Shown here: in pieces, positions 1 through 7,983 of the stretch
Layout of the letters: each line of letters opens with the position of its first letter
Position numbering within the stretch: the first letter of the stretch is position 1
DNA from: an uncultured Pelagibacteraceae bacterium
Lineage (GTDB): Bacteria > Pseudomonadota > Alphaproteobacteria > Pelagibacterales > Pelagibacteraceae
Assembly: GCA_902570505.1 (NCBI GenBank)
Contig: CACFYR010000006.1
Span: 1 to 40,504, forward strand
Direction of reading: 5' to 3'
Length of the DNA: 40,504 nt
Made by a program: the position numbers and the translations under genes
The notes under the pieces: model-generated
Database searches by the model: none
What the model saw: only the letters and a program-made list of their open reading frames with translations
Told to the model about the DNA's origin: nothing

Positions 1-384
1 TTCCAATTGAAAAAAGCACATATTGTCATTGGTAGTAGAGAATTGTTTACCAGGAAAAAACACAATTTAAGCTTCATGCGTCTAAGTGCTTCAAGAATTC
101 TGATTTTTATTGTTAACATATTATTAGGTAATAAAACTTCTGATCCGATGAGTGGATTTTTTATTTTCAAAAAAGAGATATTTATTAGAAATAAATATAA
201 ATTATTTAACAAAGGGTATAAAATTTTAATGGATTTAATTTATTTGGATGAAAAATATCAAAAAATTTATGATGTCAAAATAAACTTTGCAAATAGAAAA
301 AAAGGTGAGAGTAAAATGAATATGAAAATACTTTTATCTTTAATCTATATGATTCTTTATAAGCTTTATGCAAAAATTTTATAA
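1..384 (+). CDS. GT2 polyprenol-phosphate sugar transferase-like protein, C-terminal fragment
   Basis: The reading frame is open from the first base, so the gene begins outside the window and only its C-terminal part (about 127 residues) is visible. The stretch HIVIGSR near the start and the motif DPMSGFF about 50 residues later match the second half of DPM1-like family 2 glycosyltransferases, which move a sugar from a nucleotide donor to a polyprenyl phosphate on the inner membrane. The TTG at base 7 should not be taken as the start. The C-terminus is a short hydrophobic stretch without the long paired membrane helices of GtrB-type enzymes. The stop overlaps the next gene by 17 bases, so the two are probably co-transcribed. 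The family is fairly secure; the sugar and acceptor cannot be read from the fragment. Confidence 0.75.
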   Translation, partial: FQLKKAHIVIGSRELFTRKKHNLSFMRLSASRILIFIVNILLGNKTSDPMSGFFIFKKEIFIRNKYKLFNKGYKILMDLIYLDEKYQKIYDVKINFANRKKGESKMNMKILLSLIYMILYKLYAKIL

Positions 385-1567
385 AATTTTTTTTCAAACA
401 TTTTATTTTAAAACTTATCTTGTTATAATATTTTTACTCGCTGTTCTATTTCTTTCACAAAAATTTCTCTATCCTTTGGACTGGACTACATCAGAATGGT
501 TAATAAACTACCAAGGTGGATTTGTAAGAAGAGGTTTCATTGGAGAGATAATTTATAGAATACATGAATTTTCTGGTTTAAATTTAAGGTATTTAGTTTT
601 TTATTTTGAAATTTTTCTTTTAGCAATTTTTTTTATCTTAATTTATAACTTTTTAAAGAAAACTTATTTAAATGAATTATTAATATTTTTATTTTTTTGC
701 CCTATATTTTTAATATATCCACTTGCTGAAAATGAAGTTTTGGTCAGAAAAGAATATTTGTTTTTTTCTATATATTTAATTTATTTAAATTTAATTTTAA
801 GTAACAACAAATACTTTTATTTAATTATTCTATTTTGTCTTCCAATAATGAATTTAACTTGGGATGGGATGATTTTTTATATTTATTTTTTTATATTCAG
901 TTTTTTATGTAAAAAAAAAATAAATACTAAAGAAATAGTTTTATATTTTTTATCATTTGTACCATATCTGATAAGTTTATATTTTGTAGTAGTTTCAAAA
1001 TCAAATCCATATGGATTGGATCAAATGTGTATTTCCATAAATGAAAACTGTTTTGGTGCAATGTTAGCTCTCGATAAATCACTTATTTGGAATGTTGAGT
1101 TTGTGACATCTAGATTTCAAATAAATTATTTTTTTACATATTGTATTTTAATAATCTTATCCTTTCTGCCGATATTGATTTTTTCATACTTTGACAACTT
1201 TCAAATTTCTATAAATAGATTCAAAATAAATAAAGCATTTTTTAAATTAAACATAATTTTAATCATTTCAATATTGGCATTTATGCTCATCGGATATGAC
1301 TGGGGTAGATGGATTAATATAGGATATACTTTTACTATACTTACGATATTTTTTTTAATCAAAAATGAAAACATTAACTTTTTAGAAAACTATTTATTTA
1401 AAATTACTAAAAAATTTTACAATAATTATACTAAAATTTATTATGTTATATTTTTTTGTTATATTTTTACTTGGAATATGAAGGTTATAATGACTGATGA
1501 TATTGGATCTTTTCCATATTATCGAATATTAAATAAAGCTATAAAAATTATTAGTATGTATATTTAA
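368..1567 (+). CDS. Polytopic membrane protein of unknown function in polysaccharide island
   Basis: This 399-residue protein consists mostly of hydrophobic segments, roughly nine or ten, separated by short Lys/Asn-rich loops, and is surely an inner-membrane protein. The first membrane helix is near residues 16-32. It is followed by a polar loop with the motif GGFVRRGFIGEI (about residues 50-61), and a second charged loop contains ENEVLVRKEYLFF. Conserved-looking arginines in external loops next to glycosyltransferases suggest a lipid-linked sugar transferase of GT-C type or a polysaccharide polymerase, but I do not recognise the family and this is inference from context. It starts inside the end of the preceding GT2 gene and ends 5 bases before the GT61-like gene, so the three form one transcription unit. 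Confidence 0.8.
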   Translation: MQKFYKIFFQTFYFKTYLVIIFLLAVLFLSQKFLYPLDWTTSEWLINYQGGFVRRGFIGEIIYRIHEFSGLNLRYLVFYFEIFLLAIFFILIYNFLKKTYLNELLIFLFFCPIFLIYPLAENEVLVRKEYLFFSIYLIYLNLILSNNKYFYLIILFCLPIMNLTWDGMIFYIYFFIFSFLCKKKINTKEIVLYFLSFVPYLISLYFVVVSKSNPYGLDQMCISINENCFGAMLALDKSLIWNVEFVTSRFQINYFFTYCILIILSFLPILIFSYFDNFQISINRFKINKAFFKLNIILIISILAFMLIGYDWGRWINIGYTFTILTIFFLIKNENINFLENYLFKITKKFYNNYTKIYYVIFFCYIFTWNMKVIMTDDIGSFPYYRILNKAIKIISMYI

Positions 1568-1572
1568 ATTAA

Positions 1573-2664
1573 ATGAAAGAGTATTTAAAAAAATTTTATA
1601 GAACTATATTATATAAATTTTTTAATTTATTATACGGAAAAATCTTGTATTCAGATGTAAACCAAGTAAATCAAAAAATTGAAATAAAAAAAATTGATGA
1701 CAAAGAAATTTGTAAGAAAGATAATAGTAAATATCTAGTAGCTAAAATTAATCATGGTAGAGTTTGTACAGATTATGTTGAGAATGTAGCAATCATAAAT
1801 GATAATCAAATTGTAAATACTTTTTCATATCAACAAGTAAATGGTAAATTAAAATCAACCAAATTTAATTCTATGGTTTATAAAGGTACGCCATATTTAA
1901 AAAAAAAATTTAAAGGTAAAGTTTTATCTTTAACACAAGGCGCGAGTGGTCATAAAAATTATTTTCATTGGCTTTTTGATATTCTGCCAAAAATTAAATT
2001 ATTCTCGGAACTATATAACTTAAACAATCTTAACTATTTTTATTTATCTAAACTAGAAAATTATCAGAAAATTACCTTAGAGTGTCTGGGTTTAAGCAAA
2101 ATTCAAATTATTGACTCAAATAAGTATAGGCATATTCAAGCAGATGAATTATTCATTTCCGAGCATCCCTGGTATTATCAAGGTACAATTTTAGAACAAG
2201 CTCATAATTTGCCAAGTTGGATAATAAAGTGGATAGCGTCAACATTTTTAAAACATGCAAAAAGTTTTGATTGTAGTGAAAAGGTTTATATAGATAGAAG
2301 TGAGTCTCCTTTCGAGCATTGTCAAATACAAAACAATCTCGAAATAATTAATTATTTAGAAAGTAAAGGATTTAAGTCTTATAAAACTGGAGAATTACCA
2401 TTTCTTAATCAAGTTTACCTTTTTAATAATGCAAAACAAATTGTTGGAGCACACGGCGCTGCATTTGCAAATTTAGTATTTTGCAAAAAAGATACAAAAA
2501 TCGTTGAAATTAAACCAACTAATAGACCTAATTTAGTAAGTAGAACTATTTCTGAAACACAGAATTTAAAATTTAATTTGATTGAAACCGAAGTTCTTCC
2601 AGAGGATCAAAAAAAGGGTGGCGATATAATTCTAAATAAAAATTTATTAGATAAATATTTGTGA
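1573..2664 (+). CDS. Glycosyltransferase family 61-like (DUF563) protein
   Basis: This 363-residue soluble protein has the features of the DUF563/GT61 family. The stretch GHKNYFHWLFDILPKI (about residues 122-137) matches the conserved N-terminal HW block. VYIDRSES (near residue 235) matches the family's R-R/S element. The segment IVGAHGAAFANLVFC, followed by VEIKP near residue 290, matches the conserved GxHGAxxxN core. GT61 enzymes transfer xylose, GlcNAc or related sugars to glycans, and bacterial members sit in capsule and lipopolysaccharide loci, as here. The acceptor is unknown. It ends 7 bases before a convergent SDR gene, with no hairpin terminator between them. Confidence 0.85.
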   Translation: MKEYLKKFYRTILYKFFNLLYGKILYSDVNQVNQKIEIKKIDDKEICKKDNSKYLVAKINHGRVCTDYVENVAIINDNQIVNTFSYQQVNGKLKSTKFNSMVYKGTPYLKKKFKGKVLSLTQGASGHKNYFHWLFDILPKIKLFSELYNLNNLNYFYLSKLENYQKITLECLGLSKIQIIDSNKYRHIQADELFISEHPWYYQGTILEQAHNLPSWIIKWIASTFLKHAKSFDCSEKVYIDRSESPFEHCQIQNNLEIINYLESKGFKSYKTGELPFLNQVYLFNNAKQIVGAHGAAFANLVFCKKDTKIVEIKPTNRPNLVSRTISETQNLKFNLIETEVLPEDQKKGGDIILNKNLLDKYL

Positions 2665-2671
2665 TCATATT

Positions 2672-3427
2672 TCACCAAGATAATTCATTCTTAGATAGAT
2701 TGATGAACTTACCGTTCAATTCTTCAACATTGTTAGATATTATATCTAGTATTATATTAGCACATTTATCGCTTTCCATATAACCTTTAGAATTCATTCC
2801 AGACTGAACATTACCAGGATCAATTGCAAGTACAGTTGTTCCGTACTTCTTTTTCAGATCAACTGACATATTTTTAGTAATTGAATTTAAAGCAGATTTC
2901 GAAGTTCTGTAGATGTAAGCATCTCCAGATTTATTTAATGATATACTTCCGGCGTCACTACTAAGATTTAAAATTATTTGTGGTTTACTATTTTTTAATA
3001 TTATCTGTGATATTTTTATTATTGAAAGAGAATTTACCATTATTGCATCTCTAAATTTTTCCAAAGAAATATTTTCAATTTCTTGATCTTTAAACGAAGG
3101 TCCAAATATACCCGCACAATTAATTATGATATCAATATTTACATTTTTGAGTTTGTTTTCTAAACTTATGTAATCTTCTGTTTTGCTTTGGTCGCATTTT
3201 ATTTTAAACAAATTTACATTTTTAATTCCATCTAATTTATCAGATTTTTCTCTATAAGTTGCAAATACTTGATTGTCGTGTTCCAAAATTTGTTTTACAA
3301 GAGATAAACCTATGCCTGAGTTAGATCCTGTTACAAGAACTTTTTTTTTATTTAAGTCTATAATAAATTTAGCGTTTGGATACTTTAAATTATATAGAAA
3401 TTTTTTTATTTTTCTTCTTAATCCCAT
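2672..3427 (-). CDS. SDR-family NAD(P)-dependent oxidoreductase
   Basis: This 251-residue classical short-chain dehydrogenase has the glycine-rich nucleotide motif TGSNSGIG at residues 33-40, NCAG at 103-106, the catalytic-serine region LNLSSDAGS near 153-161, and the YxxxK pair Y173/K177. The roughly 28-residue N-terminus before the Rossmann fold is basic (MGLRRKIKKFLYNLKYP) and could be a membrane-surface anchor. The family cannot be given a substrate from sequence alone; in this island a nucleotide-sugar or lipid-linked sugar reduction or epimerisation is plausible. It lies 3 bases downstream of the GT2 gene on the same strand, so the two are probably one operon. Confidence 0.85.
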   Translation of the reverse strand: MGLRRKIKKFLYNLKYPNAKFIIDLNKKKVLVTGSNSGIGLSLVKQILEHDNQVFATYREKSDKLDGIKNVNLFKIKCDQSKTEDYISLENKLKNVNIDIIINCAGIFGPSFKDQEIENISLEKFRDAIMVNSLSIIKISQIILKNSKPQIILNLSSDAGSISLNKSGDAYIYRTSKSALNSITKNMSVDLKKKYGTTVLAIDPGNVQSGMNSKGYMESDKCANIILDIISNNVEELNGKFINLSKNELSW

Positions 3428-3430
3428 AAA

Positions 3431-4294
3431 TTAATGCCTTAACAATTTGTTGAATTTATAAAATGCTAAGATACGTGAAAAATATATAACTGATTTTTTA
3501 AAATTTAAAATAATCAAATTTAAAATAAGCTTAAAAAAATAATTAACAATTTTTTTTTTTAATTTTGTATACTTTTCAAAATGAGTTTGATTTAAAAAAT
3601 AATAGAAAAGCTCATCGTAAGTCATATAAAATTCTCTTAAATAAATTGCTTTAAAAATATTTTTTACTTTGCTTATTCCATGCACATGTATAGCCTTAGA
3701 TTTATGTATTTGGATAACAGATTTCTTTAAATTCTTAAATTTTCTACACAAATCATCATCTGAATAAAATAAAAATAAATTTTCATTAAACATACCTATA
3801 TCCAAAAAATCCTTTTTTTTTAAAAGCATTGCTGACCCTAAGATTGTTTGAAAGCAAGTATCTCCTTCAATTTTAATTATCTCATCTCTATTTCCACTCT
3901 CAGGTAAAAGACCACCATTTAATGTTTGATTGTTATAATTGTCAAATGTTGTTGGTGCAGTGATTCCACAATTTTTATATTTAATATGTGCGTGGTATAG
4001 ATTTGATAAATTTTCTTCGGTAATTATACAGTCAGCATTTAAAATTAATAAATATTCTGTGTCTACTAATTTTGAAATTTTATTGTGACCTTTACTATAA
4101 CCTAGGTTCCTTTCTTCTAAAATATATTTATAAATTTTATATTTTTTAAGTATTTCTTTTTTGAGTTTAAAATTATTTGAATTATCTAAAATTATTACTT
4201 TAAAATTTTTAAAATTATCTAGACATCTAAAAATAGTTTGTTTTTTATCCTCATACAGAACTAATTGAATAGTTAGATTTTTAAAAACTTCCAT
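3431..4294 (-). CDS. GT2 family glycosyltransferase (rhamnosyltransferase-like)
   Basis: This protein of about 287 residues has a GT-A fold signature: ILDNS near residue 36, NLGYSKGHN at 64-72, LLILNADC with the metal-binding NAD element near 86-88, and GSAMLLKKKDFLDIGMF followed by FYSDDDLCRKF, which is the conserved acceptor-side block with an acidic triad. The architecture resembles bacterial rhamnosyltransferases of the WbbL/RfbF type. The C-terminal 70 residues are very basic and partly hydrophobic, suggesting peripheral membrane association. A GTG lies one codon upstream at 4297; I prefer the ATG at 4294. It is divergent from the methyltransferase gene across about 70 AT-rich bases that must hold both promoters. 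Confidence 0.85.
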   Translation of the reverse strand: MEVFKNLTIQLVLYEDKKQTIFRCLDNFKNFKVIILDNSNNFKLKKEILKKYKIYKYILEERNLGYSKGHNKISKLVDTEYLLILNADCIITEENLSNLYHAHIKYKNCGITAPTTFDNYNNQTLNGGLLPESGNRDEIIKIEGDTCFQTILGSAMLLKKKDFLDIGMFNENLFLFYSDDDLCRKFKNLKKSVIQIHKSKAIHVHGISKVKNIFKAIYLREFYMTYDELFYYFLNQTHFEKYTKLKKKIVNYFFKLILNLIILNFKKSVIYFSRILAFYKFNKLLRH

Positions 4295-4364
4295 CACAAG
4301 ATATTAATATTAATAGAAAGTAATTTATAGTTATTTTGTAAAAATTTGATGTATAACAATATAC

Positions 4365-5075
4365 ATGCTTGAATCCATTTATTTAAAACTTGCTAAAGTA
4401 AAAGGAGGTAGAAATCTTAGAAAAATTATTAGTTTCTATAGAAAAATATTTGGTGAAAAAAATCCTGGAAAAATAAATTTTAAATTCTCAGATAAGCCCT
4501 CCAGATTAAAAGTTGTTCAAGAGATTATAGAAATAAAAAAATTCAATTCGTATTTGGAGATAGGTACTTTTGATGATGAATTATTTTCATATATCAAATG
4601 CGGTAGGAAAATTGGAGTTGATCCTTATTCTGGTGGAACACATAGAATGACGAGCGATGAATTTTTTTTAAAAAACTCCGAGAAATTTGATTGCATATTC
4701 ATAGATGGTTTGCATCATTACAAACAAGTGAAAAAAGATATTGAAAATTCTATAAGTATTTTAAACGATAAAGGGATAATTTTTCTTCATGATTGCTTAC
4801 CAAATTCTGTAGAAGCTCAAGCAGTCCCTAGAACAGAAGTTCATTGGAATGGAGACGTTTGGAAAGCATTTGTGGAAGTGAGATGCAATCCTCTTTTGGA
4901 TTGCTATACATGTTATGCAGATTATGGGATCGGAGTTATACTAAAAAGAAAGAATAGAAATTTATTAAATATAGATAATAAAAATTTTGCAAAATTAAGA
5001 TTTGTTGAATTTTATAATAACTATAAAACTTTAATGAATTTAATATTATATGACGAATTAAAAAAAATTATTTAA
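4365..5075 (+). CDS. Class I SAM-dependent methyltransferase
   Basis: This 236-residue protein resembles the Methyltransf_24 group of class I methyltransferases. YLEIGTFDDELF (residues 63-74) is motif I for S-adenosylmethionine, IGVDPYSGG (83-91) fits motif II, and FIDGLHHYKQVKKDI (112-126) with IIFLHDCLP matches the conserved IDGxHxY and HD motifs, whose acidic and histidine residues may bind a metal. Related proteins sit in glycan loci and methylate sugars, often to cap a chain; that role is inferred from location. The gene has its own upstream region and runs convergently into the DUF4422 gene with an 8-base overlap. Confidence 0.85.
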   Translation: MLESIYLKLAKVKGGRNLRKIISFYRKIFGEKNPGKINFKFSDKPSRLKVVQEIIEIKKFNSYLEIGTFDDELFSYIKCGRKIGVDPYSGGTHRMTSDEFFLKNSEKFDCIFIDGLHHYKQVKKDIENSISILNDKGIIFLHDCLPNSVEAQAVPRTEVHWNGDVWKAFVEVRCNPLLDCYTCYADYGIGVILKRKNRNLLNIDNKNFAKLRFVEFYNNYKTLMNLILYDELKKII

Positions 5076-5883
5076 AATTAATTTTTTTAGTTGTGTCAAA
5101 AAACATCCAGTTTAATTCTTTATTTTTACTATATTTTTTAAACCAAAAAGGTAAATATCTCTCAGCTAAATATGCATATAATCTTTGTTGATCATACCCA
5201 GCTAAATTTTTAAACCCGAATATTTTTTCGCAATCAAATAACCACCTAAATAAATCAGTAAACCATTTTTCTAAAATTTTTTTTTTTGATATACACATGA
5301 TGTGAGGATTAAATATTGAATTTTTTGAAACAAATTTCCTAAAATCTTCTCTATCTCTTATATTCATACAGTCTATAGCTTTATCTAAAACTCCGTAACC
5401 ATGATGCATATCAAAATGTAGTTTTATAGTTTGTTTTTCTTTTATAAATAAAACTCCTGGATCTTTAATTATATTTCTTAATCCTCGTTTAATTATTTTC
5501 ATTTTTTTTGGGTTATTCACATTTATAGATTTACATAAAATTGAATTATATTTATCAAATGATTTAGGGATGTCAGTTATTAAATTTTTTTTTAATTGAA
5601 AAAAATTGCTTACCTTAATGTTTTTTTTTACCCAGAATCTTCTTTTTTGGCAAAATCCAATCCAAATTTTTTCGTTGACTTTAGGCAGCTTATTTTTCCA
5701 AAACCAGTAATGAAAAGTAAGCTCAGAATAAAATTTTTCTTTTTTTTGTATATTTATCATCTTTGAGCAATCTATATAATTTTTTGTGAATTTTTTTTTC
5801 CCTACTCCTACTAGATTATAGGGTAACTGTTCCAATAAAGCCGATCTCTGATTTGTAATACAATACATTATTAAATTTTTCAT
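5068..5883 (-). CDS. DUF4422-like putative glycosyltransferase
   Basis: The 271-residue protein matches DUF4422, a domain of capsule-associated putative glycosyltransferases. FYSELTFHYWFWKN at residues 51-64 corresponds to the YSELTxxYWxWKN block, and IWIGFCQKRRFW near 73-84 to the IGxxHYRRYF block. The usual histidine and first tyrosine of that second block appear here as Gln and Arg. Near the C-terminus, GYDQQRLYAYLAERYLPFW resembles the conserved RxxxxxxERxL region. No enzymatic activity is certain. The 3' end overlaps the methyltransferase gene on the other strand by 8 bases. The 140 bases upstream, shared with the divergent fucosyltransferase-like gene, show no structured element. Confidence 0.7.
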   Translation of the reverse strand: MKNLIMYCITNQRSALLEQLPYNLVGVGKKKFTKNYIDCSKMINIQKKEKFYSELTFHYWFWKNKLPKVNEKIWIGFCQKRRFWVKKNIKVSNFFQLKKNLITDIPKSFDKYNSILCKSINVNNPKKMKIIKRGLRNIIKDPGVLFIKEKQTIKLHFDMHHGYGVLDKAIDCMNIRDREDFRKFVSKNSIFNPHIMCISKKKILEKWFTDLFRWLFDCEKIFGFKNLAGYDQQRLYAYLAERYLPFWFKKYSKNKELNWMFFDTTKKINFK

Positions 5884-6023
5884 AATATAACCAAATTCGA
5901 TGTTTATACTTTTTTATATTTATTAAAATCTTATTTTTTATAAACTAATAATTAAAACATGAAGCATAAAAACATTAAAAACCCTGGAATTTCAAAAAAT
6001 AATAATCTAATAAGCATTTTAAT

Positions 6024-7067
6024 ATGTTTAGATATTTAAAAAGTCTTCTTAGAGCTGAGGGAATAGAAGCTATTAAATCCAAAAAAATGCTAGAAAAATT
6101 GGAGAATATTTTTCCAAACAAAAAATACTCATTTGGACAAAAAAATAAGAATATCAAATTTTACGTCATCAAAAGAAATTATAATTTTAATGGTTTTTTT
6201 TCAAATTTAATTTTTGTAATAGATCACTTAAAATTTGCAAAAAAAAATGGAATGGTGCCAGTTGTTGATATGGAGAACTTTAAAACTGTTTATAATGATT
6301 TAAAAGAAATCAACAGAACCTCGAATTCATGGAATTATTATTTTAAAAAAATTTCTAAGTACAGTTTAAGCGAGGTATACAGAAGTGAGAATGTTTATTT
6401 TTCAAGTGATAAGAGAATTTTTAATAAAGAAATAAATGAAGACAGAAACCTGATTAAAATTTATCAAAATTATATAAAAATATTACCAATCCATATTAAA
6501 TTATTTAAAAAAATTAAAAAAAATAAGTTCAGAAAGAAAAATAAAATATTAGGTATTCATATTAGGGGAGGACTTGAGAAAATTGTTAGAGGACACTCTT
6601 TGCCTCCAAGGCCTAAGGATATTTTGAAAATATCTGTTGAAATTTTTAAAAAACACAAATGTGATAAAATTTTTTTAGTTACAGAGGATTTAAATTATCT
6701 GGAAGTTTTTAGGGATTATTTCAAGAATAAATTAATTACTTTGGATACGCCTAGATCAAAATCTAAAATGTTTGGAAGTCATAACCTGCATTTTACAAAT
6801 TATAATAGGACAAATCATAGATATAAACTTGGAAGAGAAGCGCTAATAGATGCTTTAATGCTTAGCTCAACTAATGTGTCTTTATTTACAACTTCAAATC
6901 TGTGGAGATTTTCAATTATAATGTCGAATAAAAAAAAAGTTGTATATCAAGTTAAAACTGGGAGTAAATCTAAAAATAGACTGATAGCTAGATGGCAATG
7001 GTATTTGAAGTACTTGTTTCCGACAATATTTGGGAATATAAATTGTAAGATCGTACTTTTAAAATGA
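6024..7067 (+). CDS. Fucosyltransferase-like glycosyltransferase
   Basis: This 347-residue protein resembles the alpha-1,2 / alpha-1,6 / protein-O-fucosyltransferase superfamily. The best evidence is LGIHIRGG at residues 176-183, equivalent to the HxR element that contacts GDP-fucose, followed by KIFLVTEDLNYLEVF (about 216-230), the typical strand-helix block in which the family has an acidic residue, and by EALIDALMLSSTNVSLFTTSNL, corresponding to the xxDxxxLSxxxxxxxxxSS motif. The N-terminal half has the NFNGFFSNL start of these folds. The second arginine or Asp normally following HxR is replaced by Gly-Gly, so donor specificity is uncertain. It overlaps the next gene by ATGA and is translationally coupled to it. 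Confidence 0.65.
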   Translation: MFRYLKSLLRAEGIEAIKSKKMLEKLENIFPNKKYSFGQKNKNIKFYVIKRNYNFNGFFSNLIFVIDHLKFAKKNGMVPVVDMENFKTVYNDLKEINRTSNSWNYYFKKISKYSLSEVYRSENVYFSSDKRIFNKEINEDRNLIKIYQNYIKILPIHIKLFKKIKKNKFRKKNKILGIHIRGGLEKIVRGHSLPPRPKDILKISVEIFKKHKCDKIFLVTEDLNYLEVFRDYFKNKLITLDTPRSKSKMFGSHNLHFTNYNRTNHRYKLGREALIDALMLSSTNVSLFTTSNLWRFSIIMSNKKKVVYQVKTGSKSKNRLIARWQWYLKYLFPTIFGNINCKIVLLK

Positions 7068-7849
7068 AAATTATTAATTCAGAAAAATATATTAAAAAAA
7101 ATTTAAAAAAAATTGTTAAAAAACCATTTCATTACATAATTTTAGATAATTTTTTAGATAGAAAATTTATAAATAAAATTTATAAGGAATTTCCTAGCTA
7201 TAAAGATAATATTTGGCATGAGTACTCAAATTATTGTGAAAACAAAAAAACATTAAATATTTGGAATTTATTTAAACCAAACACTTATAAACTTTTTTCT
7301 TATTTAAACTCTCAAGAATTTATTGACAAAATTCAAAATAATTTTACGCAAAAGAAAATTTTTTCTGATGATGGTTTGCATGGTGGTGGTTTAAGTATAA
7401 TGAGAGATAATGTTGGAAAACTCAATCCTCATTTAGATAACTCTGTTCATCCCAAAAGTGGCCTTTTAAGAAAATATAATTTAATTCTATTTTTAAATAA
7501 AAATTGGAAAAAAAATATGGGTGGATGCCTCAATTTTTACGAAAAAAATAAAAATGCTGAAAATATTCCAGGGATCTTGTCAAGGACCATAGTACCTATC
7601 TTTAATAGATGTGTTATTTTTGATACATCTATGAATAGCTGGCATGGCGTGCAACAGATAACAAAAAGAAAAAATTTATATAGACGATCAATTCAAATCT
7701 ATTATTTTGTTAAAGAAAACTCAATAAAGAGAAAAAGGTTCAAAGTTTTATATGCGCCAGATGACAAACAAAAAAAAAATAAAAAAGTTCTTAATTTTAT
7801 TAAAATAAGGTCCAGCAATAAGACATTTCAAAAAGTCTATAAAACTTAA
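7064..7849 (+). CDS. 2-oxoglutarate/Fe(II)-dependent oxygenase
   Basis: This 261-residue protein has the core of prolyl-4-hydroxylase-like oxygenases: the HxD iron ligands H123 and D125 (NPHLDNSVHP), MGGCLNFYE for the middle strand, and the distal histidine H193 in SWHGVQQ, followed by an arginine (R207 or R208) suited to binding 2-oxoglutarate. Such enzymes hydroxylate or oxidise peptides, lipids or sugars. Being coupled by ATGA to a fucosyltransferase-like gene suggests it acts on the same glycan or glycolipid, but no substrate is shown. It ends only 4 bases from the out-of-frame tail of the convergent GT17 gene. Fold assignment is good, function is open. Confidence 0.75.
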   Translation: MKIINSEKYIKKNLKKIVKKPFHYIILDNFLDRKFINKIYKEFPSYKDNIWHEYSNYCENKKTLNIWNLFKPNTYKLFSYLNSQEFIDKIQNNFTQKKIFSDDGLHGGGLSIMRDNVGKLNPHLDNSVHPKSGLLRKYNLILFLNKNWKKNMGGCLNFYEKNKNAENIPGILSRTIVPIFNRCVIFDTSMNSWHGVQQITKRKNLYRRSIQIYYFVKENSIKRKRFKVLYAPDDKQKKNKKVLNFIKIRSSNKTFQKVYKT

Positions 7850-7853
7850 TTAA

Positions 7854-7983
7854 TTAAGCAATCCAATCTGTATATGATTTAATATTATTTAATAAATAAA
7901 TTGGATATGTTGTGTCTATCTTTACTTTCTTAAATTTATCATCTCTACCAATTATGTCTTTTTGTTTATCTATATTGTTTTTT
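7854..7983 (-). pseudogene. Displaced C-terminal tail of the GT17 gene (other frame)
   Basis: Read on the minus strand in the frame one base ahead of the GT17 gene, this stretch encodes about 42 residues with no internal stop. It begins NIDKQKDIIGRDDKF and ends YLLNNIKSYTDWIA before TAA at 7854-7856. The pattern of a hydrophilic helix, then xYPIYLLNN, then a terminal W-I matches how GT17 proteins end. It also fills a 117-base gap that otherwise holds nothing, leaving 4 bases to the convergent oxygenase gene, the spacing normal for this genome. The run of six A (T on the plus strand, 7978-7983) is the likely site of the shift. Confidence 0.7.

Noticed and set aside
5959..6039. 26-codon plus-strand frame before the fucosyltransferase-like gene
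   Set aside because: It overlaps the start of that gene in another frame, is not hydrophobic or otherwise patterned, and has no clear ribosome-binding site.
5975..6157. 60-codon minus-strand frame
   Set aside because: It is mostly antisense to the start of the fucosyltransferase-like gene, has no ribosome-binding site, and its Phe-rich composition is the expected complement of Lys-rich coding.
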